This document shows positions 41,605-49,059 of a DNA stretch of 64,000 nucleotides, in pieces. The translations under genes and the position numbers were made by a program. Location: the IMG/VR virus record IMGVR_UViG_3300036859_000973, positions 21,102 through 85,101 of that record, one strand, 5' to 3'. The first letter of the stretch is position 1; each line of letters begins with the position of its first letter. The notes below the pieces were generated by a model. That model made no database searches and was not told where the DNA came from. It worked only from the letters and a program-made list of their open reading frames with translations. The stretch is from a virus.

Positions 41605-42134
41605 GCTGGCTCCTGCGCCGTCACGGGACGGCAGACGTTGGAGGAGTGCTCGGTCACGCAGTCGATCTCGAAGAGTGCGCCCCACGCGCGCAGCAGCCGC
41701 TCAAGCTCGCCGCGGCGGCGTAGGTGCTCCGCCACGCCGAGCCGCGTCGGCGTCCGGATCTCGGCGTGGTTCGCCCACAGCCAGAAGCACCCGAGGTCGA
41801 GGAACGGGCCGGAGAGGTCCTTGACCATGTGCTGCTTGGCCTCGGCGCGTTCCAATGCCTGGAGCGCCTTCACGAAGTCCGGGTCCGGCACCTTCTTGGT
41901 CCGCAACTCGATGCGGGCTGGCGCCGAGTTGTCCTCGACCTCGACGGTGCCGCCGATGGCGCGGATCGCCTCGACGAGATCGGCCATGTAGGCGCCGCCG
42001 ATCCGGATGCGCTTGCCGCCGTGGAGGAGCCAGTACCTCGTGTCGGGCTCGATGGGTTCTTCCTCGACGTCCATGCCGACGACCGTCGGCGGCATGATCG
42101 AGTACCTCGCCACCAAAGCTTGCTCTTTCGTCAT
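41601..42134 (-). CDS. Hypothetical protein (177 aa)
   Basis: The product from ATG 42134 begins MTKEQALVARYSIMPPTVVG and contains helical and strand segments (RIRIGGAYMADLVEAIRAIG, AEAKQHMVKDLSGPFLDLGC) but no recognised motif. Its ATG overlaps the previous stop by 4 nt, and its stop overlaps the lipoprotein start (ATGA). It may be a cytoplasmic partner of the genes around it. No family is recognised. Confidence 0.55.
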   Translation of the reverse strand: MTKEQALVARYSIMPPTVVGMDVEEEPIEPDTRYWLLHGGKRIRIGGAYMADLVEAIRAIGGTVEVEDNSAPARIELRTKKVPDPDFVKALQALERAEAKQHMVKDLSGPFLDLGCFWLWANHAEIRTPTRLGVAEHLRRRGELERLLRAWGALFEIDCVTEHSSNVCRPVTAQEPA

Positions 42135-42340
42135 GGGTTCACCTTGCTGTGCTTGCTGCATGTCCTGAAGTAGTATCCTTGCCCGTTGGGGGGCAGCACC
42201 TCAAGCGTGCACTCGGGACAGAGGGCGCAGTCCTCGGCCTCTCGCCGCTCGCCGCGCCACGTCGCCTTGGCCTGCTCGATGTCGGCCTGCTCCTGCTCGC
42301 GCGCGCGGAGCCAGAAACTCCAACGGCGCCAGAAGCTCAT
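42131..42340 (-). CDS. Small zinc-finger protein (69 aa)
   Basis: From ATG 42340 the 69-residue product is basic and aromatic at the front (SFWRRWSFWLRARE), then has CALCPECTLEV, a C-x2-C-x2-C set, and later CSKHS, giving a zinc site. It overlaps its neighbours by ATGA. The type fits a nucleic-acid or protein adaptor. No family name. Confidence 0.55.
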   Translation of the reverse strand: MSFWRRWSFWLRAREQEQADIEQAKATWRGERREAEDCALCPECTLEVLPPNGQGYYFRTCSKHSKVNP

Positions 42341-43257
42341 GCGGCCTTCCTCCGGCGGCGCGGCGAGGGCTTCTTCCCCTGGCGGGCCATCTCCTTGGCG
42401 CACTCGCCCTCGTCGTCGCGGTAGTCGGCCTTGTGGCTTTCCATCTCCCTCGCGAAGTCCACCTTGTCGTCGGGATCGCCGAGGTCCATGCCGCAGTCCG
42501 GGCAGCCCGGCCGCGGCGGGATCGGGGCCACATCCCACGCGCCGGTGGCCAGCGACTCAAGCATCTTCGGGAAGGCACGGGTGCCGTAGGTCAGCATGTA
42601 CGAACCCCATGCCGCGTTCAGATCGCGCAGCCGGCGCTGGATCGCGCGGACGGCCTCGACGTTCTCGATCGTGGCCGGCAGCACGAGGGTCGTCCGGACG
42701 CTCATGCCCTTGCGTCGCGCCTCGCGCTCCTCGCGCGACTCGTGGGTGGAGTCCTTGGCCCAGCGGTCGTTGCTGACGTGTCTCCCGGTGCGCTCCCAGC
42801 GGCCCGTCCATGGGCGATCGAGCGGGTCCATCCCCTCCTTGTCGGCCGCAGCCAGCGCTTCGGCGATGGACTCGGGTGGCTCCTCCTCGCCGAAGCGAAG
42901 CTCCATGTTCTGGCTCAGCTTGGTGTCGCCACGCGAGGCCCGGGCCTCGAAGCTGACGTTGAGCACGAGTTCAGGGTTCGGGAAGTCTGAGCGCGACCAC
43001 CGTTCGCCGACCTGGACGATCATCCACGGGGACCACTCGACGACGGCCCACCCCTCCAGGTGCGTGCGCGCCCTCTTCTCCAATTCCGGAAGGGCGGGCC
43101 CCTGGATCTTGAGTTCGGACTCCTCGTGGACGATGCCGAACCTGACGGCGCCCTCGCTGTCCCGCATCATGCGGACGTCCAGCGTGTACCGCTTCCCGTT
43201 CACGTTCATCTCGATCTCGTCGATCTTCTTGCCATCCGCCCTCGTGCGCGACCTCAT
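42337..43257 (-). CDS. Hypothetical protein with C-terminal CPDCG knuckle (306 aa)
   Basis: From ATG 43257 this 306-residue product has a strand-rich N-terminal part (KRYTLDVRMMRDSEGAVRFG), an extended acidic middle with Trp/Arg motifs, and a C-terminal CPDCGMDLGD pair of Cys with a basic end (KKPSPRRRRKAA). It is the largest gene of the cluster 41-46 kb and is coupled to both neighbours. The sequence suggests a DNA-associated or processing protein, but I cannot name it. Confidence 0.55.
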   Translation of the reverse strand: MRSRTRADGKKIDEIEMNVNGKRYTLDVRMMRDSEGAVRFGIVHEESELKIQGPALPELEKRARTHLEGWAVVEWSPWMIVQVGERWSRSDFPNPELVLNVSFEARASRGDTKLSQNMELRFGEEEPPESIAEALAAADKEGMDPLDRPWTGRWERTGRHVSNDRWAKDSTHESREEREARRKGMSVRTTLVLPATIENVEAVRAIQRRLRDLNAAWGSYMLTYGTRAFPKMLESLATGAWDVAPIPPRPGCPDCGMDLGDPDDKVDFAREMESHKADYRDDEGECAKEMARQGKKPSPRRRRKAA

Positions 43258-43712
43258 GCGTTCCGCCTCTCGTGCTCCCCTTCGATCCAGGCCTCGGCGC
43301 TGTTCCGCAGATCGCGCTCGTGCTCGGCTTGCCGCGCCTCCTCCTCGCGCTCCGCGGCCTCGCGTTCGGCGTCGGAGGCGCCGGCAGCGGCCTCGGTCTC
43401 GGCACGCGCCTGCTCGATCCTCTCCATCGCGGCCTCGACGGCGGGCCAGTCCGTCTCCGGCACCATCGCCGGCCACGGCTGGCCACCGGGCTTCATCCCC
43501 ATGTCGCGGCGGGAGAACCCATCCACCGTCAGGATGGGCACGCCCCACCAGCGGATCGAGAGTCCGAAGCTCGGGCCCTCGGCCGTCAAGGCGTTGTACC
43601 AGCCGACGATCTGGCCGCGCGTGCCGACCGGCACGTCGGCATAGGCGACGGTGTTCCGCCACCACGTTCCGGCCAGCGCCTCCGCCTCTTCCCTCGTGTA
43701 GTATTCTGTCAT
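43254..43712 (-). CDS. Hypothetical protein (152 aa)
   Basis: The 152-residue product starts at ATG 43712 with an aromatic, strand-rich N-terminal part (VPVGTRGQIVGWYNALTAEG, LSIRWWGVPIL) and ends in a long Glu/Ala-rich coiled coil (ARAETEAAAGASDAEREAAE). It is coupled by ATGA to its neighbours. No domain is recognised. Confidence 0.55.
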   Translation of the reverse strand: MTEYYTREEAEALAGTWWRNTVAYADVPVGTRGQIVGWYNALTAEGPSFGLSIRWWGVPILTVDGFSRRDMGMKPGGQPWPAMVPETDWPAVEAAMERIEQARAETEAAAGASDAEREAAEREEEARQAEHERDLRNSAEAWIEGEHERRNA

Positions 43713-44101
43713 GGCCCAACCCCCAACGGGTCCTTGGCGCCCGCGTGCGCGAAGATCACGTCGCGCGGGTGCGTCACGGGCTTCTCCGAGTCCTTTGAGC
43801 AAAGCGTACAGACGTACTCGCCGCAGCACGCGCAGCGTGGCATCCCCTCGGCGTCGGACCACTGCCAGCCCGCCATGCCGTAGGAGCGTAGCTCCAGCAG
43901 CAGGCCGCGGCGCAGGCCTTCCTCCAGCAGCAGCGCGATGGCGTCGCCGTTCATGCGGGTCCCGACGAGGTAGTCACCACTGCCTTTCTGCTCGGCAAGG
44001 ATCTGCTCGGCGAAGGTGCTAGACATCAGGCGATGGAGCGTCTCGGCGGAGGGAAACCTGTTCAGCGTGATTCCGATGCTGGGTCGCAGCGTGCGGCTCA
44101 T
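43709..44101 (-). CDS. Hypothetical Cys-rich protein (130 aa)
   Basis: The 130-residue product from ATG 44101 has a helical N-terminal half (LHRLMSSTFAEQILAEQKGS) and then a four-Cys motif MPRCACCGEYVCTLCSKD, a likely zinc-binding site, followed by a short tail. It belongs to the ATGA-linked accessory operon. No function is recognised. Confidence 0.6.
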   Translation of the reverse strand: MSRTLRPSIGITLNRFPSAETLHRLMSSTFAEQILAEQKGSGDYLVGTRMNGDAIALLLEEGLRRGLLLELRSYGMAGWQWSDAEGMPRCACCGEYVCTLCSKDSEKPVTHPRDVIFAHAGAKDPLGVGP

Positions 44102-44277
44102 CGGGACTTCACCTTCTCCGAGGCGTTGATGTGGTAGTCGATCTTGCCGTCTCCGCGTACATGGACGACGATTCCCTCGACCTTCATGCCGTGCTCGTCG
44201 TAGAACGCGGTGAGCTTCTGCTCGAACGTCCGGCCCGTGGCACGGACCGGCGGCGGGTCGCCACTGATCTTAACCAT
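44098..44277 (-). CDS. Small hypothetical protein (59 aa)
   Basis: ATG 44277 starts a 59-residue product with alternating charged and hydrophobic residues (VKISGDPPPVRATGRTFEQK, MKVEGIVVHVRGDGKIDYHI). It falls below the usual ORF-size limit but is coupled at both ends (ATGA), and its codon usage matches its neighbours. The beta-like pattern suggests a small folded protein. No family is recognised. Confidence 0.5.
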   Translation of the reverse strand: MVKISGDPPPVRATGRTFEQKLTAFYDEHGMKVEGIVVHVRGDGKIDYHINASEKVKSR

Positions 44278-44602
44278 ACGGCTTCACCTCCGCGGTCTCC
44301 TGGCACTCCGGGTGCATGTCCGAATGATAGTCCTGCACGTCGCCCGCGTCCTCGTCGCCGAAGGCCTCGTCCGAGAACCCGCACGCCTCGCACGACACCG
44401 ACAGCGCCGGAAGCTGCTTGCCGCTCCCGCGGCAGCGCACCTTCTTCGTGGCGAACACGAACGGTCCGACGGTCTCGATCACGACGTCGCGCTCATGCGG
44501 CATGATCTTCCCGTCGGTCGAGACGTCGATCGCGTCGGTCTCCTGACCGCACGTCGGGCACTTCGCGCGGATCGTGCGGTGCTCGATGCGGAGCGCGTCC
44601 AT
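44270..44602 (-). CDS. Zinc-binding protein (110 aa)
   Basis: From ATG 44602 the product has CPTCGQETD (residues 15-23), then two further Cys sites (KKVRCRGSG; SVSCEACGFSDEAFGDE). Two zinc-binding modules are probable. The front half is basic (RTIRAKCPTCG). It is coupled to a Cys-rich microprotein upstream. It could act as transcription or adaptor protein, but this is inferred. Confidence 0.6.
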   Translation of the reverse strand: MDALRIEHRTIRAKCPTCGQETDAIDVSTDGKIMPHERDVVIETVGPFVFATKKVRCRGSGKQLPALSVSCEACGFSDEAFGDEDAGDVQDYHSDMHPECQETAEVKPYG

Positions 44603-44604
44603 CG

Positions 44605-44769
44605 TCACGCCCTCCCGACGCCGAGCGGGCGGCTTGGGTCCTGGGTCACGATGGCGACGAACATCCCGCGGCAGCCGAAGCAGATGTGTTCCCCGGGCCG
44701 GAGCCTCATGCCCGTCGCCGGGCGGACGCGGTTCGAGCCACACATCGGGCAGAACGCGACGACGGTCAC
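44605..44769 (-). CDS. Zinc-ribbon microprotein (54 aa)
   Basis: GTG 44769 starts a 54-residue ORF with CPMCGSNRV and ICFGCRGMFVAIVT, two C-x2-C knuckles 20 residues apart: a complete small zinc ribbon. It was found by reading the sequence because it is shorter than 60 codons. Its stop lies two nt before the next ATG. Zinc ribbons of this type often bind nucleic acids or act as subunits. Confidence 0.6.
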   Translation of the reverse strand: MTVVAFCPMCGSNRVRPATGMRLRPGEHICFGCRGMFVAIVTQDPSRPLGVGRA

Positions 44770-44771
44770 AG

Positions 44772-44993
44772 CTAGCCACCCCACTGTCGCCGTGCGGCCT
44801 CGCGCGTGGCCCTCCGAACCGCCGGGCTGTGCGGGTCCACGGCATCGGGCCCGAAGCGGACCTTATGATCGTCGGCGTGCTCGCTGCACAGCTTGAAGGC
44901 GGGCCACGGCGGGCCGGCTCCGGCCAGGGCGGGCGCGTGATAGGGATTCCCGTCGGCCTCGCGCTCGCAGCCTGGAACCTGGCAGCGCTGCAC
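44772..44993 (-). CDS. Zinc-finger protein (73 aa)
   Basis: The 73-residue product begins MQRCQVPGCEREADG and continues with LCSEHADDH, giving a C-x4-C ... C-x2-H metal-binding pattern common in small phage zinc proteins. The tail is Arg-rich (VRRATREAARRQW). It is adjacent to the next gene without a gap. Function unknown. Confidence 0.6.
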   Translation of the reverse strand: MQRCQVPGCEREADGNPYHAPALAGAGPPWPAFKLCSEHADDHKVRFGPDAVDPHSPAVRRATREAARRQWGG

Positions 44994-45326
44994 TCAGAGC
45001 CCCCCGAGCGTGATCATCTTCCCGCCGGCGGCGCAGCCGGGGCAGCGTCCGCCGGCCCAGAGGTGGGTCGCGTGCGCATCCGTCCGAGCGCACGGTCCGT
45101 AGCCTGTCCCGATGCCTTTGCGCTTGCGGCGGCGCTCCAGCGCGCTCTCGCGGGCGAGCACGGCCCCGCGGAGGATGCCGATACCCACCTTCTCGGCGGC
45201 CTCGACCTCGCGCATGGCCCACTCCACGTCGCCATGGGGATGCTCGCCGGGCGAGGCTAGCTCCAGGTACTCCAAGCACGCGCGGCGCAGGCGGCGTAGT
45301 AGCTCGCGGCGTTCGCGGTCAGTCAT
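44994..45326 (-). CDS. Hypothetical helical protein with zinc knuckle (110 aa)
   Basis: ATG 45326 starts a 110-residue product that is helical and Arg-rich (ERRELLRRLRRACLEYLELA) and has a C-terminal GRCPGCAAGGKM. The knuckle resembles a short zinc site with CGPCAR earlier in the chain. It is coupled by ATGA to the gene above. No family is recognised. Confidence 0.55.
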   Translation of the reverse strand: MTDRERRELLRRLRRACLEYLELASPGEHPHGDVEWAMREVEAAEKVGIGILRGAVLARESALERRRKRKGIGTGYGPCARTDAHATHLWAGGRCPGCAAGGKMITLGGL

Positions 45327-45562
45327 TCGTCCGCCTCCCGCGGGGTGCAGCGTGCGCAGGCCTGGCTCATGTCGGTCAGGTCGCTCCCGCTCCAGTCCTC
45401 TTGCGTCGGCTCGCCGTCGCGACCGAGATCGCGGATCGTCCACGTCCCGCTGTAGAAGCGTCCGTGCTCGCAGCGGCCGGTGTGCTTGATGCTCCACGCG
45501 CGCGGCCCGAGATCGGGCCGTTGTCGTGGTGCGGCGTCGTCACCCTGAGGCTTCCATGGCAT
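45323..45562 (-). CDS. Small Cys-containing protein, first gene of operon (79 aa)
   Basis: ATG 45562 has the GAGGGAAACGC leader sequence 3 nt upstream and lies behind operator copies at 45600 and 45656. The 79-residue product includes GRCEHGRFYSGTW and MSQACARCTPREA, a possible zinc-binding protein. As the first gene of an operator-controlled operon it is a candidate early protein. No family is recognised. Confidence 0.55.
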   Translation of the reverse strand: MPWKPQGDDAAPRQRPDLGPRAWSIKHTGRCEHGRFYSGTWTIRDLGRDGEPTQEDWSGSDLTDMSQACARCTPREADE

Positions 45563-45594
45563 GTCGCGTTTCCCTCTGCCGGATCGCTCACCGG

Positions 45595-45676
45595 CAAGGT
45601 ACATACGTTGTCCAACAGCATCTAACCTTCTGACATTGAGTTGTGCATCAATGCACACATACGTTGTATGTAGGAG
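45595..45676 (-). promoter_or_regulatory. Two operator copies upstream of the 45.3-45.6 kb operon
   Basis: One half-type copy, TACATACGTTGTCCA, is at 45600-45614, and a near-complete palindrome, CACATACGTTGTATGTA, is at 45656-45672. A possible TATA-like AAGGTTAGAT (minus strand; plus about 45631-45640) lies between them. Two binding sites 56 bp apart may allow cooperative or looped repression. The gap is about 190 nt and holds nothing else that I recognise. Confidence 0.6.
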
Positions 45677-45754
45677 AGCCAGGCGGCGGGTGGGGAGGGA
45701 AACGCGCTGCATTAACGCGAGAGTCCCACCCGCCGTTCCTGGGGTCATTTGGAA

Positions 45755-45910
45755 TCATCCTCTCATGGCGAGGCGCGCGCCGTGGACGGCGCGGAGTCCA
45801 TCCACCTTCAGCTTGCCACCGCTCGGACCGATGCACGGCTCATCCGGCGCCGCGTCGCAAAAGGAGCAGCGGTAACGTTGGAGATCGTGGAGCGTCGCGC
45901 GGGTGCTCAT
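45755..45910 (-). CDS. PC-type zinc-finger microprotein (51 aa)
   Basis: From ATG 45910 the 51-residue product contains CSFCDAAPDEPCIGPSGG and ends with a basic-histidine region (LRAVHGARLAMRG): a C-x2-C-x6-C...H pattern. The same layout occurs at 54059-54721 and 59450-59992. It is coupled to the upstream gene by ATGA. Likely a small nucleic-acid or protein-binding module; the function is unknown. Confidence 0.6.
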   Translation of the reverse strand: MSTRATLHDLQRYRCSFCDAAPDEPCIGPSGGKLKVDGLRAVHGARLAMRG

Positions 45911-46251
45911 GCGCCCTCCGGCTCGATCTGCACACCCAGCTTCGCAAGCTCGCGCTCGGCGACGCGCGCGACGTCCTTGCATCTGCGAAGCTCCTTCTCT
46001 GCCGTGAGGACGTCCTCCTGGGCGCTCTTGTAGAAGGCGAGCCAGGCATCGAGCGGCGTCTCCCGGAGGTAGCCGACCCTGACCTTGCGGGCGTGGCCAG
46101 TCGCCTCTGGCCGCCCCCGATTGTCGCTCTCGTCCACCCACAGGTCGCCGCTCGGCGTCTGCTTCGCGATCAGCACGGAGAACAGCTTGGGATGGTCGCC
46201 GTAGCGACTGGACACGACGTACATGGTCCGCGGGAACGACGACGGCTCCAT
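45907..46251 (-). CDS. Hypothetical protein (114 aa)
   Basis: The 114-residue product starts MEPSSFPRTMYVVSSRYG and has a strand-rich front half and a helical C-terminal half (LTAEKELRRCKDVARVAERE). It overlaps its downstream neighbour by ATGA and is separated by 5 nt from the upstream gene. No domain is recognised. Confidence 0.5.
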   Translation of the reverse strand: MEPSSFPRTMYVVSSRYGDHPKLFSVLIAKQTPSGDLWVDESDNRGRPEATGHARKVRVGYLRETPLDAWLAFYKSAQEDVLTAEKELRRCKDVARVAERELAKLGVQIEPEGA

Positions 46252-46256
46252 CTAGC

Positions 46257-46799
46257 TCACCACCCCGCCGCGGCTTCGCGTAGCTTGGCCAGGCCAGCGT
46301 CGCCGAGCCCGGCGCGGAGCTTGAGGGCAAGCTCCAGGCAGGTCCGATAGATGGCCTCGCCCTTGCGGCTGTCGGGATCGAAGCCGAGGTCGGCAGCCCA
46401 CTCCTCGAAGGTCGCGCAGTCCAGCACGCTCGCGTCCATGGCCAGCGACGAGAGCACGTCCAGCGGATCGGGCTTGAGCGGGCGCGTCTTGACGAAGTTG
46501 CCCATGCCACGCCACGCGAAGCCTGTTTCGCACTCCTGCTTGATGGCCTCGTGTCGGTCCACGGAGTTGGAGGCTCCAAGGCTTGGGTCCTTGTAGCTCG
46601 GCGCGTGGCCACAGCCGGCGGAGAAGTCCGTGGCCAGCACCAAGCGCCCTTCGCGCAGCACGCTCACGCGCCAGTTGAGCGACGGGTCCTTCTCGCCCGC
46701 GTTGCGCGAGCGCGACCACGGGACGAAGTCCGCCTCAACGGTCAGCCCTAGCTCGGCGACCACGGCGCGGAAGGCCTCGGCCTCGGAGCGTTCGGTCAC
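46257..46799 (-). CDS. Hypothetical phage-type protein (180 aa)
   Basis: The 180-residue product begins MTERSEAEAFRAVVAELGLT (start at GTG 46799), has a strand-rich front (VPWSRSRNAGEKDPSLNWRV), and a helical end with FEEWAADLGFDPDSRKGEAI. The phrase 'FEEWAADLGFDPDSRKGE' is a pattern seen in many small phage proteins of unknown function. GTG overlaps the previous stop as GTGTGA. No role can be assigned. Confidence 0.55.
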   Translation of the reverse strand: MTERSEAEAFRAVVAELGLTVEADFVPWSRSRNAGEKDPSLNWRVSVLREGRLVLATDFSAGCGHAPSYKDPSLGASNSVDRHEAIKQECETGFAWRGMGNFVKTRPLKPDPLDVLSSLAMDASVLDCATFEEWAADLGFDPDSRKGEAIYRTCLELALKLRAGLGDAGLAKLREAAAGW

Positions 46800-47071
46800 A
46801 CTTTCACCCCGGCATCATTCAGCGCGGCCTCGGCGTTGCGAAGGTCCGGACCTGAATCTTGTCCTGCGAAGTTATCCTCGCACCATTGGACAAGCTCGGC
46901 CAGCGCATCGCGCAGCGCGGGCGCGGCAGCGATGAGGCGAGCGTTGGCTTCGGCTTCAGGACGCTCCGAGTAAGCCAGGGCTAGTGGTTCGTCGTCGGGG
47001 CCGACCACCTCGCAAACGTCCGGGTTCTGTTCGTTGATGCTCCACGGTCCCGGCGTCGGCTGCGCGCTCAC
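46796..47071 (-). CDS. Ea22-like phage protein (91 aa)
   Basis: The GTG at 47071 gives a 91-residue product with PTPGPWSINEQNPDVCEVVG and EANARLIAAAPALRDALAEL, the signature of small Ead/Ea22-like phage proteins of unknown function, often in early regions. The GTGA overlap with the 32-codon gene upstream supports the start. It probably acts early in infection, but its role is not known in any phage that I can name. Confidence 0.6.
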   Translation of the reverse strand: MSAQPTPGPWSINEQNPDVCEVVGPDDEPLALAYSERPEAEANARLIAAAPALRDALAELVQWCEDNFAGQDSGPDLRNAEAALNDAGVKV

Positions 47072-47166
47072 CGCGACCGCCCCCAGGTGCAGCCCTTCGG
47101 CGCCGCATAGGCGCCGGGCTCCTCGATCTTCACGGCTTGGACCGTCCAGAGGCAGAGCTTCAGCAT
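47068..47166 (-). CDS. Microprotein (32 aa)
   Basis: A 32-codon ORF (ATG 47166; MLKLCLWTVQAVKIEEPGAY) lies between two coupled genes. The 3' end overlaps the GTG of the Ea22-like gene (GTGA) and its start follows the next gene's stop by 3 nt. Small size leaves real doubt, but conserved coupling suggests it is translated. Confidence 0.35.
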   Translation of the reverse strand: MLKLCLWTVQAVKIEEPGAYAAPKGCTWGRSR

Positions 47167-47169
47167 GGC

Positions 47170-47802
47170 TCACGCCTCCTTGTCGTCGGCCTGGGCCTTC
47201 GCCTCGATGGCCTCGGCCACGGCCAGCAGCGCGACCACGGTGCGGGCGCGGTCCTCGCGCCAGCCGCTCCCGGTACCGGGTTGGCCCAGGCCATTCCGTG
47301 CGTCCTCGAAGGCGCGCACCACGTCCTCCGCGTACGAGTGCAGCCGGTCCACAGTGTCGCGCCTGGCGCCCGCCAGGAGCATGGCCCGGCCCTCGGGCGA
47401 CGCGGCCCACCTGTTGACGGCGTTCTCCAGCGTCGGCCGCACGGCCTCCTGCGCCGCGTGCGTGCCGTTCTTGAGCCAGTCCAGGCCCTGCACCGTCCAC
47501 CATCCCGGCTCCGCCTTGATGGCCTCGGGCCCGGGCAGCTTGAGGAACCCGAACAGGCGACACTCCTTGCCGCGCACGATCCACGGCGCGGTGGTGGCCT
47601 TCTGCGCTTCCGTCGGGTTGTAGCTCGGCACGTCGGCGCACGAAACCCCGATGAAGCCGCCCGTTACCCACAGCCGCAGCGCGGGCTGCTTGGTCGCGAG
47701 GTTCGCAGGCAGCACGGCCTCCGGCATGTCGGGCACTTCGATGCGCGCCAGCTTGCGCGCGTCGGCTTCCAGTTGCTCCAGCATCTTGAGACGGTCGCTC
47801 AT
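47170..47802 (-). CDS. Hypothetical protein, first gene of operon (210 aa)
   Basis: ATG 47802 is directly preceded by the GAGGGAAACGC leader and by an operator promoter at 47867-47896. The 210-residue product has a helical front (SDRLKMLEQLEADARKLARI), a middle with a Trp-rich stretch (PGWWTVQGLDWLKNG), and a helical end. No domain is recognised. Its placement under the operator makes it a likely early protein. Confidence 0.55.
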   Translation of the reverse strand: MSDRLKMLEQLEADARKLARIEVPDMPEAVLPANLATKQPALRLWVTGGFIGVSCADVPSYNPTEAQKATTAPWIVRGKECRLFGFLKLPGPEAIKAEPGWWTVQGLDWLKNGTHAAQEAVRPTLENAVNRWAASPEGRAMLLAGARRDTVDRLHSYAEDVVRAFEDARNGLGQPGTGSGWREDRARTVVALLAVAEAIEAKAQADDKEA

Positions 47803-47863
47803 GCGTTTCCCTCATGCCCCGGTTCCGGCGGGGCGTCCGCGCGGATCGGCTCCGCGTGGCCCT

Positions 47864-47897
47864 TGAGACTACATACACCGTATGTAGTCATAAAGGT
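47864..47897 (-). promoter_or_regulatory. Operator palindrome and TATA box
   Basis: The palindrome TACATACACCGTATGTA is at 47870-47886, extended by matching arms to 47867-47889 (10-bp arms around ACC). A TATA-like CCTTTATGAC (minus strand) lies at 47887-47896, directly beside the operator, as at 35450 and 52487. It drives the gene at 47802. Confidence 0.65.
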
Positions 47898-47909
47898 TTG
47901 CAGCAAGGC

Positions 47910-48248
47910 CTATCGCCCCCATGGCGATGGCCGCGGCGGGGGCGGTGGCTCCGCGGTGGCGTTGCCGCTGCCGCTGACGGCGACGGGCGGAGCCGCGGCC
48001 TCGGGGCAGCCCGGAGCCCGCGCGAGCGCCGGCACCCATCGGACTTGCCATTCGCCCGTCGTCTGGTTATAGTCGTAATGATCCTCCACCATCGGGCAAC
48101 GCGGCCCGCCCATCAGCGGCAGCGCCACGCGGTTGGCGCCGACGTTGGCGCCGAGGGCGCCGTCTGCGCCGGTGAAGTCCAGCGTCACCCACGCGAAGGT
48201 GACGGTCCAGCCGACGATAAGCAGGGTCGCGATGATCGGGCTGCTCAT
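47910..48248 (-). CDS. Membrane-anchored protein with Pro-rich tail (112 aa)
   Basis: The 112-residue product has one N-terminal hydrophobic segment (IATLLIVGWTVTFAWVTLDF) with a short positive-poor front, then a strand-rich outer part (HYDYNQTTGEWQVRWVP) and a Pro-rich tail (AEPPPPPRPSPWGR). The likely topology is outside-facing. It overlaps the next gene by ATGA. A role at the envelope is inferred. Confidence 0.55.
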   Translation of the reverse strand: MSSPIIATLLIVGWTVTFAWVTLDFTGADGALGANVGANRVALPLMGGPRCPMVEDHYDYNQTTGEWQVRWVPALARAPGCPEAAAPPVAVSGSGNATAEPPPPPRPSPWGR

Positions 48249-48736
48249 GGCTCGGCCTCCAGGGATTCAGCGTATTGGAGGGCGTCCAGCGCCCCCATGT
48301 CGTCGTCGCCGTCCGGTTCTTCCTCGGCCACGTCGCCGCACGCGCACGTCCCGCGACCGTGGCATTTGCCCATGCACTTACGGCAGGTGCATTGCCGCCT
48401 TCCGTTCAGGCACCGCGCATCGCACCGGCCCCCGCCCTTGCCCGGCTCGGGCTCGCGGTACTTGATGAACCGCACGGGCGCCATGGCGAAGCACGCCCCG
48501 CACTGACCCCACCGGCGGTGCCCATCCGGGTCGCCCTCGCCGCTCGGCATCAGCACCACGCGGGCGGCGCTCATGCCGTCGTCGGTGTGGCCACCGTAGC
48601 GGGCCTCACGCTCGCGGCGCCGGTACGTCAGCGGGCGCACGGGCCCGTGGGCCGCGCAGTCCGCCCACGCCAGCAAGCCCCCGGGAGTGCGGAAGGGCTC
48701 ACGGTCGCGCGCGGCCAGCGTCGGGGCCCACGTCAT
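48245..48736 (-). CDS. Hypothetical protein with C-terminal Cys cluster (163 aa)
   Basis: From ATG 48736 the product ends in a dense metal-binding motif: CDARCLNGRRQCTCRKCMGK followed by CHGRGTCACGD. At least nine cysteines suggest a two-metal zinc module. The front half is Arg/Gly-rich. It is at a junction that carries the repeated GGTGGGCGCATGA sequence. The function is unknown. Confidence 0.6.
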   Translation of the reverse strand: MTWAPTLAARDREPFRTPGGLLAWADCAAHGPVRPLTYRRREREARYGGHTDDGMSAARVVLMPSGEGDPDGHRRWGQCGACFAMAPVRFIKYREPEPGKGGGRCDARCLNGRRQCTCRKCMGKCHGRGTCACGDVAEEEPDGDDDMGALDALQYAESLEAEP

Positions 48737-49059
48737 GCGCCCACCGCCCCGCAAAGGTCGCACCGCTGGCCGACGCGCGCGGCGCAGCCCGGGTCCGCAT
48801 CGTGCAACAGCACGCGCCCGGCGGGCTCAGCGCGGAATAGGGCCAGCGCCGGCTCTTGGATCAGGCCCGAGTCCAGGAGCTTGTCCACAAGCTCCTGGGC
48901 CCGTTCCAGTGGCACGCCGGACACGCCTAGCTCGCCCCAGCCAAGGAACGGGCCCCACGCCGAAGGCCGCATCCCGCGGCGCCACTCGGTGTGCTTGCCG
49001 GGCTCGCCGAGCGCGATGGCGCGCAGCACGGCGCGGGCCTCGGGGTCAAGGGGTTCCAT
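48733..49059 (-). CDS. Hypothetical protein with small HTH-like region (108 aa)
   Basis: The product begins MEPLDPEARAVLRAIALGEP and continues with a helical middle (LERAQELVDKLLDSGLIQEP, winged-helix-like), ending in a CDLCG knuckle. The fragment 'AQELVDKLLDSGLI' resembles an HTH recognition segment, but the similarity is weak. The stop overlaps the next start inside the repeated GGTGGGCGC junction. Confidence 0.5.
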   Translation of the reverse strand: MEPLDPEARAVLRAIALGEPGKHTEWRRGMRPSAWGPFLGWGELGVSGVPLERAQELVDKLLDSGLIQEPALALFRAEPAGRVLLHDADPGCAARVGQRCDLCGAVGA